From NCBI RefSeq assembly GCF_036802865.1, contig NZ_DAIRVK010000006.1, positions 62,001-126,000 of the forward strand: a DNA stretch of 64,000 nucleotides, written 5' to 3'. This DNA is from Sulfurospirillum sp036802865. GTDB taxonomy: Bacteria > Campylobacterota > Campylobacteria > Campylobacterales > Sulfurospirillaceae. Position numbers and translations under genes: made by a program. Shown here piece by piece: positions 54,065-62,349 of the stretch; positions within the stretch are counted from its first letter, which is position 1, and each line of letters begins with the position of its first letter. Under the pieces are notes generated by a model, which made no database searches, was not told the DNA's origin, and saw only the letters and a program-made list of their open reading frames with translations.

Positions 54065-54996
54065 GCCAAGCGTGGATCGATGAAATGGCGGCTTCTTGGT
54101 TTGTTAAAGCGCAAGAAGGCATGAGTGCGTCTGAAAAAAATGCGTTTGAAACATGGTTGCGCGTAAACTCAGCCCATCAAAAAGCATACCAAGCCTTTGA
54201 AGGATTATGGGAAGAAATCGATGAGCTTGCTCCAAAACCCTGTAACAAGAGAGCTAAGCCTTGGTGGGGCTATGCCTGTGTTGCGGCATTGGTGTGTATA
54301 GCCGTGGGTATTTTTCAGTGGAATGCCTTTTCAACACGTCTAGAATTAGCACAAAATGTTACGACACCCATAGGTGCGATGCGCGAATATACACTCAGTG
54401 ATGGTACAAAGCTCTTTTTAGACACCGATAGCAATGCTACCATTGAGTACTACGCTCACAAACGTCTCATCAAACTGCATCAAGGACAAATCGCACTGCA
54501 TGTGAGTAAAGATGCTGAGCGTCCTTTTTTTGTGGATGCAAAAAATGTTCAAGTGCGTGTCACAGGAACCATTTTTGAAGTGCGTCATGTGGAAGATGAC
54601 GTGCGCATTAGTGTTGAAGAGGGCAGTGTAGATGTCTCTTACAAACGCCCTTTTGATGGGGATATCATTAAACTTGCCTCGTTGCAGGCGAAAGATCAGA
54701 TAACCTTAGATGAGCGAGGGTTTGTGCTCTCTAACACAAAGATGCAAAATGACTCCATTGCCCCTTGGCGTAGTGGTAGGCTGGTGTTTGATAAAACCTC
54801 TTTAGGCGATGCATTGTTCGAGTTTGAGCGTTACGGTGCTAAGCCCGCACTTCTTGCTTCTGTTGAGCTTGCTTCCATGCCGATCTCAGGTAGTTTTGAG
54901 ATTGAGCGTTTTGGAAGTTTTTTAGAACTTTTACCTAAAGCGTTGCCTGTGAAAGTTTCTCAAGAGGCGCATGTCGTGGTGGTTGAACGAAAATAG
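54061..54996 (+). CDS. FecR-type anti-sigma/signal transducer
   Basis: 311 residues from the ATG at 54061 (AGGAGG five bases upstream, ATGA with the sigma gene). Cytoplasmic N-terminal domain (AASWFVKAQEGMSASEKNAFETWL), one TM (about 78-95, after KPWWGYA), periplasmic FecR domain (TLSDGTKLFLDTDSNATIEY, VTGTIFEVR) and C-terminal secretin-like domain. Relays the receptor signal to the ECF sigma. Confidence 0.92.
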   Translation: MSQAWIDEMAASWFVKAQEGMSASEKNAFETWLRVNSAHQKAYQAFEGLWEEIDELAPKPCNKRAKPWWGYACVAALVCIAVGIFQWNAFSTRLELAQNVTTPIGAMREYTLSDGTKLFLDTDSNATIEYYAHKRLIKLHQGQIALHVSKDAERPFFVDAKNVQVRVTGTIFEVRHVEDDVRISVEEGSVDVSYKRPFDGDIIKLASLQAKDQITLDERGFVLSNTKMQNDSIAPWRSGRLVFDKTSLGDALFEFERYGAKPALLASVELASMPISGSFEIERFGSFLELLPKALPVKVSQEAHVVVVERK

Positions 54997-55061
54997 CCAA
55001 AAATATATCTTTTTTGATAACCGATGTCAGGTTTATAATTTTTCTTACGTCTTCTCTTATA

Positions 55062-55076
55062 TGAAAACAATTATCA
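55062..55076 (+). promoter_or_regulatory. Fur-box-like site upstream of the TonB-dependent receptor
   Basis: TGAAAAC-A-ATTATCA with a perfect right arm, just before AGGAGA of the receptor gene. Confidence 0.55.
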
Positions 55077-55096
55077 AATTAGGAGAAAGACCCGTT

Positions 55097-57475
55097 ATGA
55101 AATTTCGTCACCTTTCCATTGCTTTAGCATCAACTTTAGCATTTACGTCCCCTCTCTTAGCGGAGAGCATGCCCTCTTTGCAACTCAACATTGCCTCCCA
55201 AAGTCTTAGTTCTGCCCTTGGAGAATTTGCCAAACAGTCTAAATTACAACTGGTTGCAGACTCAAAACTGCTGGAAGGCAAAAAAGCACCTGCCCTTAAA
55301 GGGGCTATGAGCTTAAAAGAAGCACTTGCTCAATTGCTTAAAGGGAGTGGTTTAGAGGCTTCCATCGAGGGTGACATGATGGTTATCAAACCCCAAAGTG
55401 AGTCTGAAGTAGCATTGGATGCTATCACGATTAATGCCGCTCAAGTATCAACCGAAGAGACTAAATCGTATACAATAGCCCAATCTAAAAGTGCAACCGG
55501 TCTAGCACTCTCATTACGCGATACGCCTCAATCCATGAGTGTAGTAACAAAAGAGCGTATGGAAGATCAAAAATTAGAATCCATGAATGATGTTGTTAAC
55601 AGCGTTACGGGCTTAAGTGTTGAAGAGTATGACAGTTCCCGTTATGTTTATTTCGCGAGAGGCTTTCAAATTAATGGTGTTCAAATCGATGGAATCCCCA
55701 GTGGTACAAAAGATAGCTGGGGCGATGGTAGAGAGCAGATTGATACGATTATTTATGATCGAGTTGAAGTGGTACGTGGGGCAACAGGACTTCTAAATGG
55801 TACAGGCGATCCATCGGCTTCGATCAACTTTGTACGAAAACGTGCAGAGAGTAAAACCGTTAAAGGCAGTGTTGAAGCGAGTGCCGGTAGTTGGGATAAT
55901 TACCGAGAGAGCATTGATGTCTCAGCACCGGTGAATGAGAGTGGAAGTGTGCGAGCACGCGTTGTAGGAATGAATCAACAAAGTCAATCCTATGTGGATC
56001 TTTTGAGTGATGATAAAAAGGTTTTTTACGGTGTTGTTGAGGCCGATTTGAGTGATAGCACACTGTTTGATATCGGAATGAGTTACCAAGAAAATTCACC
56101 GCAAGGCAGTACATGGGGCGGGCTTCCAGCATGGTATAGCAATGGGGTGCGAACCAACTGGGGTACTTCTAAAACAACCGCTGCAGATTGGACCTATTGG
56201 GATTCTACGCAAGCTACCTACTTTACAGATTTAGAACACACTTTTGCAAATAATGTAAAGATCAAAAGTGGTCTAAGTTATATGAAAAATACTTCCGACA
56301 CAAAGCTCTTATACCTTTACGGTTCATCTGACATCAACAGTGGACTAGGTCTTTCTGCGTTGCCAGCAAGCTATATGACGGATCGAAAGCAATACGATGG
56401 TTATCTGAACATCAGTGCACCTTTTACCCTCTTTGAACGGGAACATGAGTTTATCGTGGGAGGACGTTACAGCGAGCAAAAATTTTCAGCAGATAACAAA
56501 GAGATTACCAGTTTTGATAGTGTTGGAAATTTTAATAATTGGAATGGTTCGTATTCAGAGCCAGTGTGGGGAACTACAAAATTTTATGAAAAGTATGACA
56601 AAAAAGAGTTAGGTGTCTATACCGCAGCACGCCTTACGATTACTGATCAACTCAAATTTATTTTAGGAAGTAGGCTAACCAACTGGCAAATTTCAGGGTT
56701 ATCTGCTTCATCGACGGATTCTTACGGTTATGAGCACAATGGGGTAGTTGTTCCGTATGCTGGAATTATTTACGACCTTAATGAAAATTATTCACTCTAT
56801 GCAAGTTATACGGACATCTTCAAACCTCAATCAGAACGCAACGTCAATGGAAAGTATCTTGACCCTTTACGTGGTGAAACGTATGAAGTGGGTATTAAAG
56901 GTGAGTTCTTGAATGGCGCTTTAAATGGCTCATTAGCACTTTTTGAAATTCACCAAGATAATTTAGCACAAGCGACAGGTAATTTTGTCACAGGAACAAC
57001 AGCTGAAGTTGCATATGAAGCTGTTAATGGGGCTAAAAGCCAAGGATATGAGATTGATATTGCTGGAAAACTTTTACCTGATTGGGATGTCAGCCTTGGT
57101 TGGTCACAGTTTGTTGCAGAGGATTCTGATGGCAAAGATGTCAACACAAACCATCCACGAAAAACATTGAAACTGTTCACAAAATACAGACTCCCAGGCG
57201 AGCTTAATAAACTCTCTGTAGGTGCAGGTATGAATTGGGAGAGTAGACGTTATGTTGCGACAACAGATTCTATTGGTCGAAGTGTTATCTTGCAACAAGA
57301 TCCTTATATCATCGTAAATCTGATGGCGCGTTATGAGTTCACCAAACAGTTCTCCGCGCAACTCAATGTAAACAATGTGTTGGACAAAGAGTACTACACC
57401 CAATTTGGTTTCTATAATCAGTTAGCATATGGTGCACCTATCAATGCGAAGTTGTCATTGAAATACACCTTTTAG
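55097..57475 (+). CDS. STN-type TonB-dependent siderophore receptor
   Basis: 792 residues from the ATG at 55097, which starts signal peptide MKFRHLSIALASTLAFTSPLLA; 42 upstream in-frame codons are judged non-coding. Residues about 30-80 are an STN domain (LNIASQSLSSALGEFAKQSKLQLVADS), the signalling extension found in FpvA/FecA-type transducers, then a plug (TPQSMSVVTKERMEDQKL, FARGFQINGVQIDG) and a 22-strand barrel ending in LSLKYTF. It forms a complete surface-signalling set with the preceding sigma and FecR genes. Ligand not known; FpvA/FoxA-like siderophore use is likely. Confidence 0.92.
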   Translation: MKFRHLSIALASTLAFTSPLLAESMPSLQLNIASQSLSSALGEFAKQSKLQLVADSKLLEGKKAPALKGAMSLKEALAQLLKGSGLEASIEGDMMVIKPQSESEVALDAITINAAQVSTEETKSYTIAQSKSATGLALSLRDTPQSMSVVTKERMEDQKLESMNDVVNSVTGLSVEEYDSSRYVYFARGFQINGVQIDGIPSGTKDSWGDGREQIDTIIYDRVEVVRGATGLLNGTGDPSASINFVRKRAESKTVKGSVEASAGSWDNYRESIDVSAPVNESGSVRARVVGMNQQSQSYVDLLSDDKKVFYGVVEADLSDSTLFDIGMSYQENSPQGSTWGGLPAWYSNGVRTNWGTSKTTAADWTYWDSTQATYFTDLEHTFANNVKIKSGLSYMKNTSDTKLLYLYGSSDINSGLGLSALPASYMTDRKQYDGYLNISAPFTLFEREHEFIVGGRYSEQKFSADNKEITSFDSVGNFNNWNGSYSEPVWGTTKFYEKYDKKELGVYTAARLTITDQLKFILGSRLTNWQISGLSASSTDSYGYEHNGVVVPYAGIIYDLNENYSLYASYTDIFKPQSERNVNGKYLDPLRGETYEVGIKGEFLNGALNGSLALFEIHQDNLAQATGNFVTGTTAEVAYEAVNGAKSQGYEIDIAGKLLPDWDVSLGWSQFVAEDSDGKDVNTNHPRKTLKLFTKYRLPGELNKLSVGAGMNWESRRYVATTDSIGRSVILQQDPYIIVNLMARYEFTKQFSAQLNVNNVLDKEYYTQFGFYNQLAYGAPINAKLSLKYTF

Positions 57476-57491
57476 ACCATAAAAGAACACC

Positions 57492-58667
57492 ATGAACGAA
57501 AAACAAAGTTTGAAATGGCACAGTTATTTAGGCGTTGCTATAGGATTTTTTATCCTAGTAGCAGCCCTAAGTGGCTCTGTAATCGCTTTTTACCATGCTC
57601 TTGATGCCAAGATCAATCCATGGCAAATAAGCACACCTTTGAGTCTAGAAGCACAGCCTAATGACCCTCTTAGCCATATAGCCAGAATTGAGGCAGAAGT
57701 TGTAGGAGCAACAGTAAGTTGGGTAAGCCTCTCTTTGAGCCATGAAAGCAGTTGGCACTATTTTTTAGTGCCTAAAAATATGGCTAAACCCATTGAACAC
57801 AATGAAGTGTATGTTGATCCTTATTCGGGTGAGATTAAAGGGATGCGAATGTGGGGTGACATCACACAAGGGCTGACCAACACGATTCCGTTTATGTATA
57901 AACTGCACTATTCACTCGCCTTGGGAAATATAGGTGTTTTTATCATGGGTATGGCCGCTCTACTTTGGTTGGTGGTGCTTGTATGCGGGGTGTGGATTAC
58001 GTTACCAAAGTGGAATGCTTCCTTTTTAACGCAGTGGAGAAAGAGCTGGAAATGGCGTTTTAAAGGAGATATTAGAGCTAAAAGTTATCTGTTACACAAA
58101 ACAGCAGGGCTTTGGTTTTTGCCTTTCTTGTTCGTGATGGCATGGTCTTCCGTTGCTTTAAATATACATGATTTCCATGAACGCCTTTTAGGCTCGGCGA
58201 TGAGCTTTCAAACCGAACACGATCAAATAAAAGAGCTGAGAAAACCACGCATAAAACCAAAAATAGGATGGATGGAAGCGCGTGAAAGAGGGCGAGTTTT
58301 GATGCGAGAGTTTGCCGCAAAAGAGGTACTTGAGATTTATGAAGAGTCTTCCATTATGTACAATGCTCTCAAAGGCATTTACAGCTACAGCGTACGAAGT
58401 TCGCGTGATATAGGGGTTGATCATGGTGAAACCACCGTCTATTTTGATAGTAACTCTGGGGCACTTAAAGCGTCATTTATTCCTACGGGAAAAGCCAGTG
58501 GAGACACGTTGACACAATGGCTTGAGGGGCTTCATAAAGGGAGTATTTGGGGATTGCCCCATCGTATAGTGCTCTCTTTCTTGGGGGGTGTTACAACCCT
58601 TTTTGTTTTGAGTGGATGTTACTTGTGGTGGAAGAAGAGAAATAAGCGAGTTATGACGAAAAAATAG
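57492..58667 (+). CDS. PepSY-TM protein, putative ferric-siderophore reductase
   Basis: 391 residues, four helices, with PepSY-TM features (SLKWHSYLGVAIGFFILVAALSGSVIAFYHALD, VYVDPYSGEIKGMRMWGD, LHKGSIWGLPHRIVLSFLGG). Such proteins accompany siderophore receptors and are thought to reduce ferric siderophores in the periplasm. 16 bases after the receptor gene. Confidence 0.85.
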   Translation: MNEKQSLKWHSYLGVAIGFFILVAALSGSVIAFYHALDAKINPWQISTPLSLEAQPNDPLSHIARIEAEVVGATVSWVSLSLSHESSWHYFLVPKNMAKPIEHNEVYVDPYSGEIKGMRMWGDITQGLTNTIPFMYKLHYSLALGNIGVFIMGMAALLWLVVLVCGVWITLPKWNASFLTQWRKSWKWRFKGDIRAKSYLLHKTAGLWFLPFLFVMAWSSVALNIHDFHERLLGSAMSFQTEHDQIKELRKPRIKPKIGWMEARERGRVLMREFAAKEVLEIYEESSIMYNALKGIYSYSVRSSRDIGVDHGETTVYFDSNSGALKASFIPTGKASGDTLTQWLEGLHKGSIWGLPHRIVLSFLGGVTTLFVLSGCYLWWKKRNKRVMTKK

Positions 58668-58733
58668 GCAAAAAATAGCTTCAAAAAAGTGTAAAATAGA
58701 TTATACTCAACAAAATTCTTTTAAGGAAATACG

Positions 58734-59153
58734 ATGATGTTTCTGATTGTGGCAAAGCTAATACACATAGCCTCAGCAATACTGTTTATTGGATGTATCT
58801 ATTTTCGCACTTTTATCTTACCACGTGCACGTTTTGCTCTAGATTCTGCCCAATTTGAGGCAATGGAAAATGCTCTTTCTCCTCGTATACGGTCAATTGG
58901 CAAAATCAACAACACGTTTTTGCTCTTAAGCGGTCTCTTTTTAGCCTACGCATATTTTGAGCCTACCAATGCACTTTTGCATCTCAAAATGACATTAGGG
59001 CTGATTGTCATAGCAATGTTCTTTGCAGCACCGCTTATTATGCACCGCTTTATGGGTGAGAAAAAGCAAAAAATCAAGACGATTTATCATCATAGTATGT
59101 TTGCATTTATGGTTGCTATTGTTATTCTCTCCCAAATCATGTTTACTCTCTAA
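58734..59153 (+). CDS. Small four-helix membrane protein, CopD-like
   Basis: 139 residues, four helices, opening FLIVAKLIHIASAILFIGCIYF, similar in pattern to CopD/DUF2269-type proteins with a helix histidine; further histidines at MHRFMG and YHHSMF. Function unknown; heme or metal binding possible. Confidence 0.7.
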   Translation: MMFLIVAKLIHIASAILFIGCIYFRTFILPRARFALDSAQFEAMENALSPRIRSIGKINNTFLLLSGLFLAYAYFEPTNALLHLKMTLGLIVIAMFFAAPLIMHRFMGEKKQKIKTIYHHSMFAFMVAIVILSQIMFTL

Positions 59154-59202
59154 TTGTTTATCAATTCTACACCTCCACGAGCACTCCAACTTGCTATTAT
59201 TT

Positions 59203-59217
59203 TGATAATAAGTATCA
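59203..59217. promoter_or_regulatory. Fur-box-like site 1 before porin
   Basis: TGATAAT-A-AGTATCA, 13 of 14 arm positions; the best Fur box in the window. Confidence 0.65.
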
Positions 59218-59252
59218 CGTTATAAAACATTAAGCTCTTTTTGTTTATTATT

Positions 59253-59267
59253 CGATAACAATTATCA
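59253..59267. promoter_or_regulatory. Fur-box-like site 2 before porin
   Basis: CGATAAC-A-ATTATCA with a perfect right arm, 21 bases before the porin ATG. Two boxes 50 bases apart suggest tight iron control. Confidence 0.6.
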
Positions 59268-59288
59268 ATAATAAAAAGGAGATAATGA

Positions 59289-60416
59289 ATGAAATTTGGT
59301 TACTCACGCATTGTTGCGGCACTTATTTTAGGAAGTTCTATTGGGGTTGCTGCAGAAGCAACGAATTTAGAAGAGGTTTTTACACAAGGTGAAATCACAG
59401 GTACAGTCGGTTGGTTTGGGCAACACAACGATGCAAAAGGTGAAACTGCTAACAGTGGATTTTCGAATGGATACCTAAATGTAGGGTTTGAAACAGCACC
59501 ACTGCATGGTATAAGTGTAGGAGTTGCAGGTTGGGGCAGTGCAAAAACCAGCGAAAAAAATGACGATGACTATAAACAGAACATTGAAAATCAAGCGTAT
59601 CTTTCCAAGGCTTATGTGAAAATTGAGCATGAAGGTATGGGCAAAGTGGTCTTGGGTCGCCAAGATGTTGACTTCAATTGGTTGACCGATTATATTGAGG
59701 GTGCGACGTTTGAATTTAAAGGGGTTGAAAATCTTGTCCTAAGCATGGCATGGGCACGAAAATATGCTGTCATTGATATCGATGAGGTTTCTAATAGCTT
59801 TAGCAAACTCAATGGCAACGATGGTATTTACATGATTGATGCTAAATACACACCTGCTTCGTGGGTTGAGCTTAATCCATACATCTACTATGGCGAAAAT
59901 CTTTTAAATGCAGTGGGATTGAAAACAACACTTTCATTTGAACCAACTGATGAGGTAAAAACCAAAACGGTTCTTCACTATGTATCGATCAACAGTGATG
60001 TCGCAGAGACACCCGATGGGGCTTTCACACAAGTAGAGCAAGGGGTTGAATTCTTAGGCGCGAACCTTGCATTAGGCTACATGAAAGCCGATAAAGACGG
60101 CATGGCAGGCTTAGGAACGTTTGGCGATCAGTTGCCATTTGAAGAGCATAACCACACCTTTGATCAAGATGCTAAAACACCTTACATGAGTGCAGAGTAC
60201 GAGATAGAAGGTGTCAAATTAGGCGCTATTTATGGGGAAACAAAATACTTTGATAGTACCTCAAGTACACACATTAAAGAGAAAGAGCTTAACCTCAGTG
60301 TGGGGTATGAGATCATTAAAAATCTTGAAGCAAAAGTGGTCTATGCATCCATACGCAACGACAATGATGCAGATAGTTATGATGCACTTAAAGCGCATAT
60401 CGCGTATAAGTTTTAA
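59289..60416 (+). CDS. Outer-membrane porin, iron-regulated
   Basis: 375 residues with signal peptide MKFGYSRIVAALILGSSIGVAAEA, then TNLEEVFTQGEITGTVGWFG, the same N-terminal pattern as the porin at 21943 but with low overall similarity. Strands end in KAHIAYKF. Preceded by two Fur boxes, so probably induced under iron limitation; what it admits is unknown. Confidence 0.88.
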   Translation: MKFGYSRIVAALILGSSIGVAAEATNLEEVFTQGEITGTVGWFGQHNDAKGETANSGFSNGYLNVGFETAPLHGISVGVAGWGSAKTSEKNDDDYKQNIENQAYLSKAYVKIEHEGMGKVVLGRQDVDFNWLTDYIEGATFEFKGVENLVLSMAWARKYAVIDIDEVSNSFSKLNGNDGIYMIDAKYTPASWVELNPYIYYGENLLNAVGLKTTLSFEPTDEVKTKTVLHYVSINSDVAETPDGAFTQVEQGVEFLGANLALGYMKADKDGMAGLGTFGDQLPFEEHNHTFDQDAKTPYMSAEYEIEGVKLGAIYGETKYFDSTSSTHIKEKELNLSVGYEIIKNLEAKVVYASIRNDNDADSYDALKAHIAYKF

Positions 60417-60425
60417 AGGTTTCGC

Positions 60426-60932
60426 TTGTTAGAGAAGCCTTTAGAAGAGCAAGAGAATTTTTGCTCTTCTTCTTTTGAACATTTTTATACCCATTTTCAG
60501 CGCCTCATGCAAGAAGCAGGGATTCGCTACTCTAGCAAACGCGAATCCCTGCTTCTTGCACTCTTTTTGTGCGATACCTACCTCAGTGCTGAACAGATAC
60601 AAGCAACATTATGCGATGAACATCATGTCCGTATCTCTCTGGCGACTGTCTATAAGATTTTGACATTTTTTGAAAGCTTAGACATTGTGAGCATGGTGGT
60701 AAGCCAGCCTAATAAGATGAAAAAATATAAGCTCAAACGAGCAGTCCATCACGACCATTTAGTTTGCCTGAAGTGCGGTAGCATTACACGTTTTTACGAT
60801 GCTGCTATCAAAGAAGAGCAGTCCGCTATTTTAGCAAAACATAATTTTCATGGTATGCACCACACCTTAGTTTTGTATGGCATGTGTGAAAAATGCCAGA
60901 ATGAAGAACAATCAATAGATATCTCAAACTGA
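60426..60932 (+). CDS. Fur-family transcriptional regulator
   Basis: 168 residues from a TTG at 60426, or 141 from ATG 60508 (MQEAGIRYSSKRESLL); family members usually begin near the latter plus a few residues. Winged helix LSAEQIQATLCDEHHVRISLATVYKILTFFESLDIV, metal-binding HHDHLVCLKCGS and MCEKCQ (two CxxC zinc pairs). It is immediately upstream of the ferrosome-like operon and could regulate it. A 20-bp perfect hairpin lies in its coding sequence. Confidence 0.9.
   Translation: MLEKPLEEQENFCSSSFEHFYTHFQRLMQEAGIRYSSKRESLLLALFLCDTYLSAEQIQATLCDEHHVRISLATVYKILTFFESLDIVSMVVSQPNKMKKYKLKRAVHHDHLVCLKCGSITRFYDAAIKEEQSAILAKHNFHGMHHTLVLYGMCEKCQNEEQSIDISN
60508..60560 (+). promoter_or_regulatory. 20-bp perfect hairpin with T-tract inside the fur paralogue
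   Basis: TGCAAGAAGCAGGGATTCGC (60508-60527) and its exact inverse (60541-60560) flank a 13-base loop, with CTCTTTTT following at 60561-60568. It has the form of an intrinsic terminator or attenuator but lies within the conserved Fur coding region (MQEAGIR...ESLLLA). It also begins at a candidate ATG. Confidence 0.75.
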
Positions 60933-60944
60933 TAATAATTCTTA
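60930..60944. promoter_or_regulatory. Fur-box-like site upstream of the ferrosome-like operon
   Basis: TGATAAT-A-ATTCTTA, 12 of 14 arm positions, overlapping the stop of the fur paralogue and 59 bases before the first operon gene. Confidence 0.55.
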
Positions 60945-61003
60945 AAAAATATTAAGCCAATACTTATGCTGATACTTTAAAATAGGGCTACAAAAGGATA
61001 CAA

Positions 61004-61321
61004 ATGAACGTTACCGCAGAAAAACTCATTGAACTTGGAGGTTATTTTTCCATTGTTCATCACATTAAAGGGCGAATTCGTTTGCGTGTGAGTCCTCGTA
61101 TTAAAGAGCACAAGCATCATGTCGGTGTTGAAGACATTGAGGCATTGCCTGCTCGTATTAATGGGATCAAATCAATTAAGATCAACAAAATTATTGGCTC
61201 TTTAACCATCGAATATGACCATGCTATTTTTCCTGACCATCTGTGGGAAAATTTAGTTGCGGGTAAAGAACTGGATGAAATCATTGCCATCATCGACAAA
61301 CTTGCAAAGGAGATCGTCTGA
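61004..61321 (+). CDS. HMA-like domain protein (first gene of ferrosome-like operon)
   Basis: 105 residues. FSIVHHIKGRIRLRVSPRI followed by ALPARINGIKSIKINKIIGSLTIEYD has the beta-alpha-beta pattern of heavy-metal-associated domains, without the CxxC metal site; the R-x-R-L segment is shared in spirit with the P-type ATPase N-terminus (KRLRYVS). No membrane helix. One base before the next gene; resembles the HMA companions of ferrosome P1B-ATPases. Confidence 0.8.
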   Translation: MNVTAEKLIELGGYFSIVHHIKGRIRLRVSPRIKEHKHHVGVEDIEALPARINGIKSIKINKIIGSLTIEYDHAIFPDHLWENLVAGKELDEIIAIIDKLAKEIV

Positions 61322-61322
61322 T

Positions 61323-62003
61323 ATGAAAACGACTCAAAACGTCACTGAAATTTCAAGTCTGGAAGAGGTGTTACAGTGCGCATACGACGGCGAGGTAAAA
61401 GCGTATGAAATTTATTCTGCGGTGGTCGAGACATTGGGAGAAGTTTCTCCTTTTTTACAGATTATTCAAGCAGAACAGACTCACCAAGAAGCGCTCATTG
61501 CCATTGCACAAGTGCATAATGTCACGCTCGTTCGCAATATGCCAAACCATATTAGTATCCCTAAAACCCTTCGTGAGTGTTGTGAGCTTGGCGTTGCGTC
61601 TGAGATTCAAACCCTTCAACGCTACAATGAGCTTCTTGTCCATGTCACAGCGCATCCTGAAGTTCAAGACCTTTTTTACAGACTCCAAGCAGCTTCTTTT
61701 AACAACCATCTTCCAGCATTTCGAAATGCAGTGGTCTCATGTGCCACTCCTCAGCCTACAGCCGAAGGAAACCCGATGGTAGCGTTTGAGGGGATGATGG
61801 GACAATGGGGGGAGTTTAGCCAAATGGCACAAAAAATTGCTAAAGGTGAAATCAACCAAGAGGAAATTACCAAACTTTTAAGCTCCAATTTTTCATTTGT
61901 GGCAGGTGCCCTTTTAGGGGCTGTTGGAGCAGGTGTTTTGGGTGGAATGATGCAGGCAGATGACGAAGAAACTGAGCATGAGAGTGTATCAAACGATCTG
62001 TAA
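61323..62003 (+). CDS. Ferritin-like protein with glycine-rich membrane tail
   Basis: 226 residues from ATG 61323 (AAGGAG eight bases upstream). Residues about 12-145 look like a DUF2202-type ferritin-like four-helix domain: YDGEVKAYEIYSAVVETL, AEQTHQEALIAI (ExxH), GVASEIQTLQRYNELL and NNHLPAFRNAV. After a linker, SFVAGALLGAVGAGVLGGMM is a Gly/Ala-rich membrane segment near the C-terminus, followed by an acidic tail. It could bind or oxidise iron at a membrane compartment. Unusual to find a ferritin-like protein joined to a membrane anchor. Confidence 0.78.
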   Translation: MKTTQNVTEISSLEEVLQCAYDGEVKAYEIYSAVVETLGEVSPFLQIIQAEQTHQEALIAIAQVHNVTLVRNMPNHISIPKTLRECCELGVASEIQTLQRYNELLVHVTAHPEVQDLFYRLQAASFNNHLPAFRNAVVSCATPQPTAEGNPMVAFEGMMGQWGEFSQMAQKIAKGEINQEEITKLLSSNFSFVAGALLGAVGAGVLGGMMQADDEETEHESVSNDL

Positions 62004-62014
62004 ACATGTTCTCA

Positions 62015-62120
62015 AAGCACCAAAGGTGCGTGGGCTCACTGCCGAAATGAACCCAGTGTTAACGTAGCTTTTAGAGCTTTGCTTTAAAAGCGTGTTATAG
62101 AGTTCTATAAGAACTCTACT
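62015..62120 (+). repeat. Dispersed structured repeat, copy B, inside the operon
   Basis: Partner of 37073-37177 (about 83% identical). Hairpins: GCACC/GGTGC; GCTTTTA/TAAAAGC (copy A has GTTTTT/AAAAAC, i.e. a T-A to C-G compensatory change); TAGAGTTC/GAACTCTA, extended here. Occupies nearly the whole 136-base gap between operon genes 2 and 3, ending 19 bases before the next ATG. Confidence 0.65.
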
Positions 62121-62139
62121 ATATAAAAAGGAGAAAACG

Positions 62140-62349
62140 ATGTTACCATTTATCGTAGGCGCACTTGTGGGAGCTACGGCTGTTATTGCATTTGGCAAGA
62201 AAAAAGAGTTGAAAGAAGGTTTTGAGCAAGGTGTTTGCAAAGCCAAAGAAGTTGCAGAAGAGGTTAAAAAAGGCTTTGATGGAACTATTGAGTGCATTAA
62301 ATCTAAAAAAAGTATTAGCACGAAACCTAAAAAAGAGGAGCTACAATGA
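62140..62349 (+). CDS. Small membrane protein (YtxH-like), ferrosome-like operon
   Basis: 69 residues: one N-terminal Gly/Ala-rich helix (FIVGALVGATAVIAFG) then a charged amphipathic Lys/Glu tail (KKELKEGFEQGVCKAKEVAEEVKKG) resembling YtxH-type proteins. AAAAAGGAG ribosome site. Shares its GALxGA motif with two other operon proteins. Confidence 0.78.
   Translation: MLPFIVGALVGATAVIAFGKKKELKEGFEQGVCKAKEVAEEVKKGFDGTIECIKSKKSISTKPKKEELQ

Noticed and set aside
54971..55096. N-terminal extension of the TonB-dependent receptor
   Set aside because: It precedes a good signal peptide, overlaps the FecR end and the Fur-like box, and is judged non-coding.
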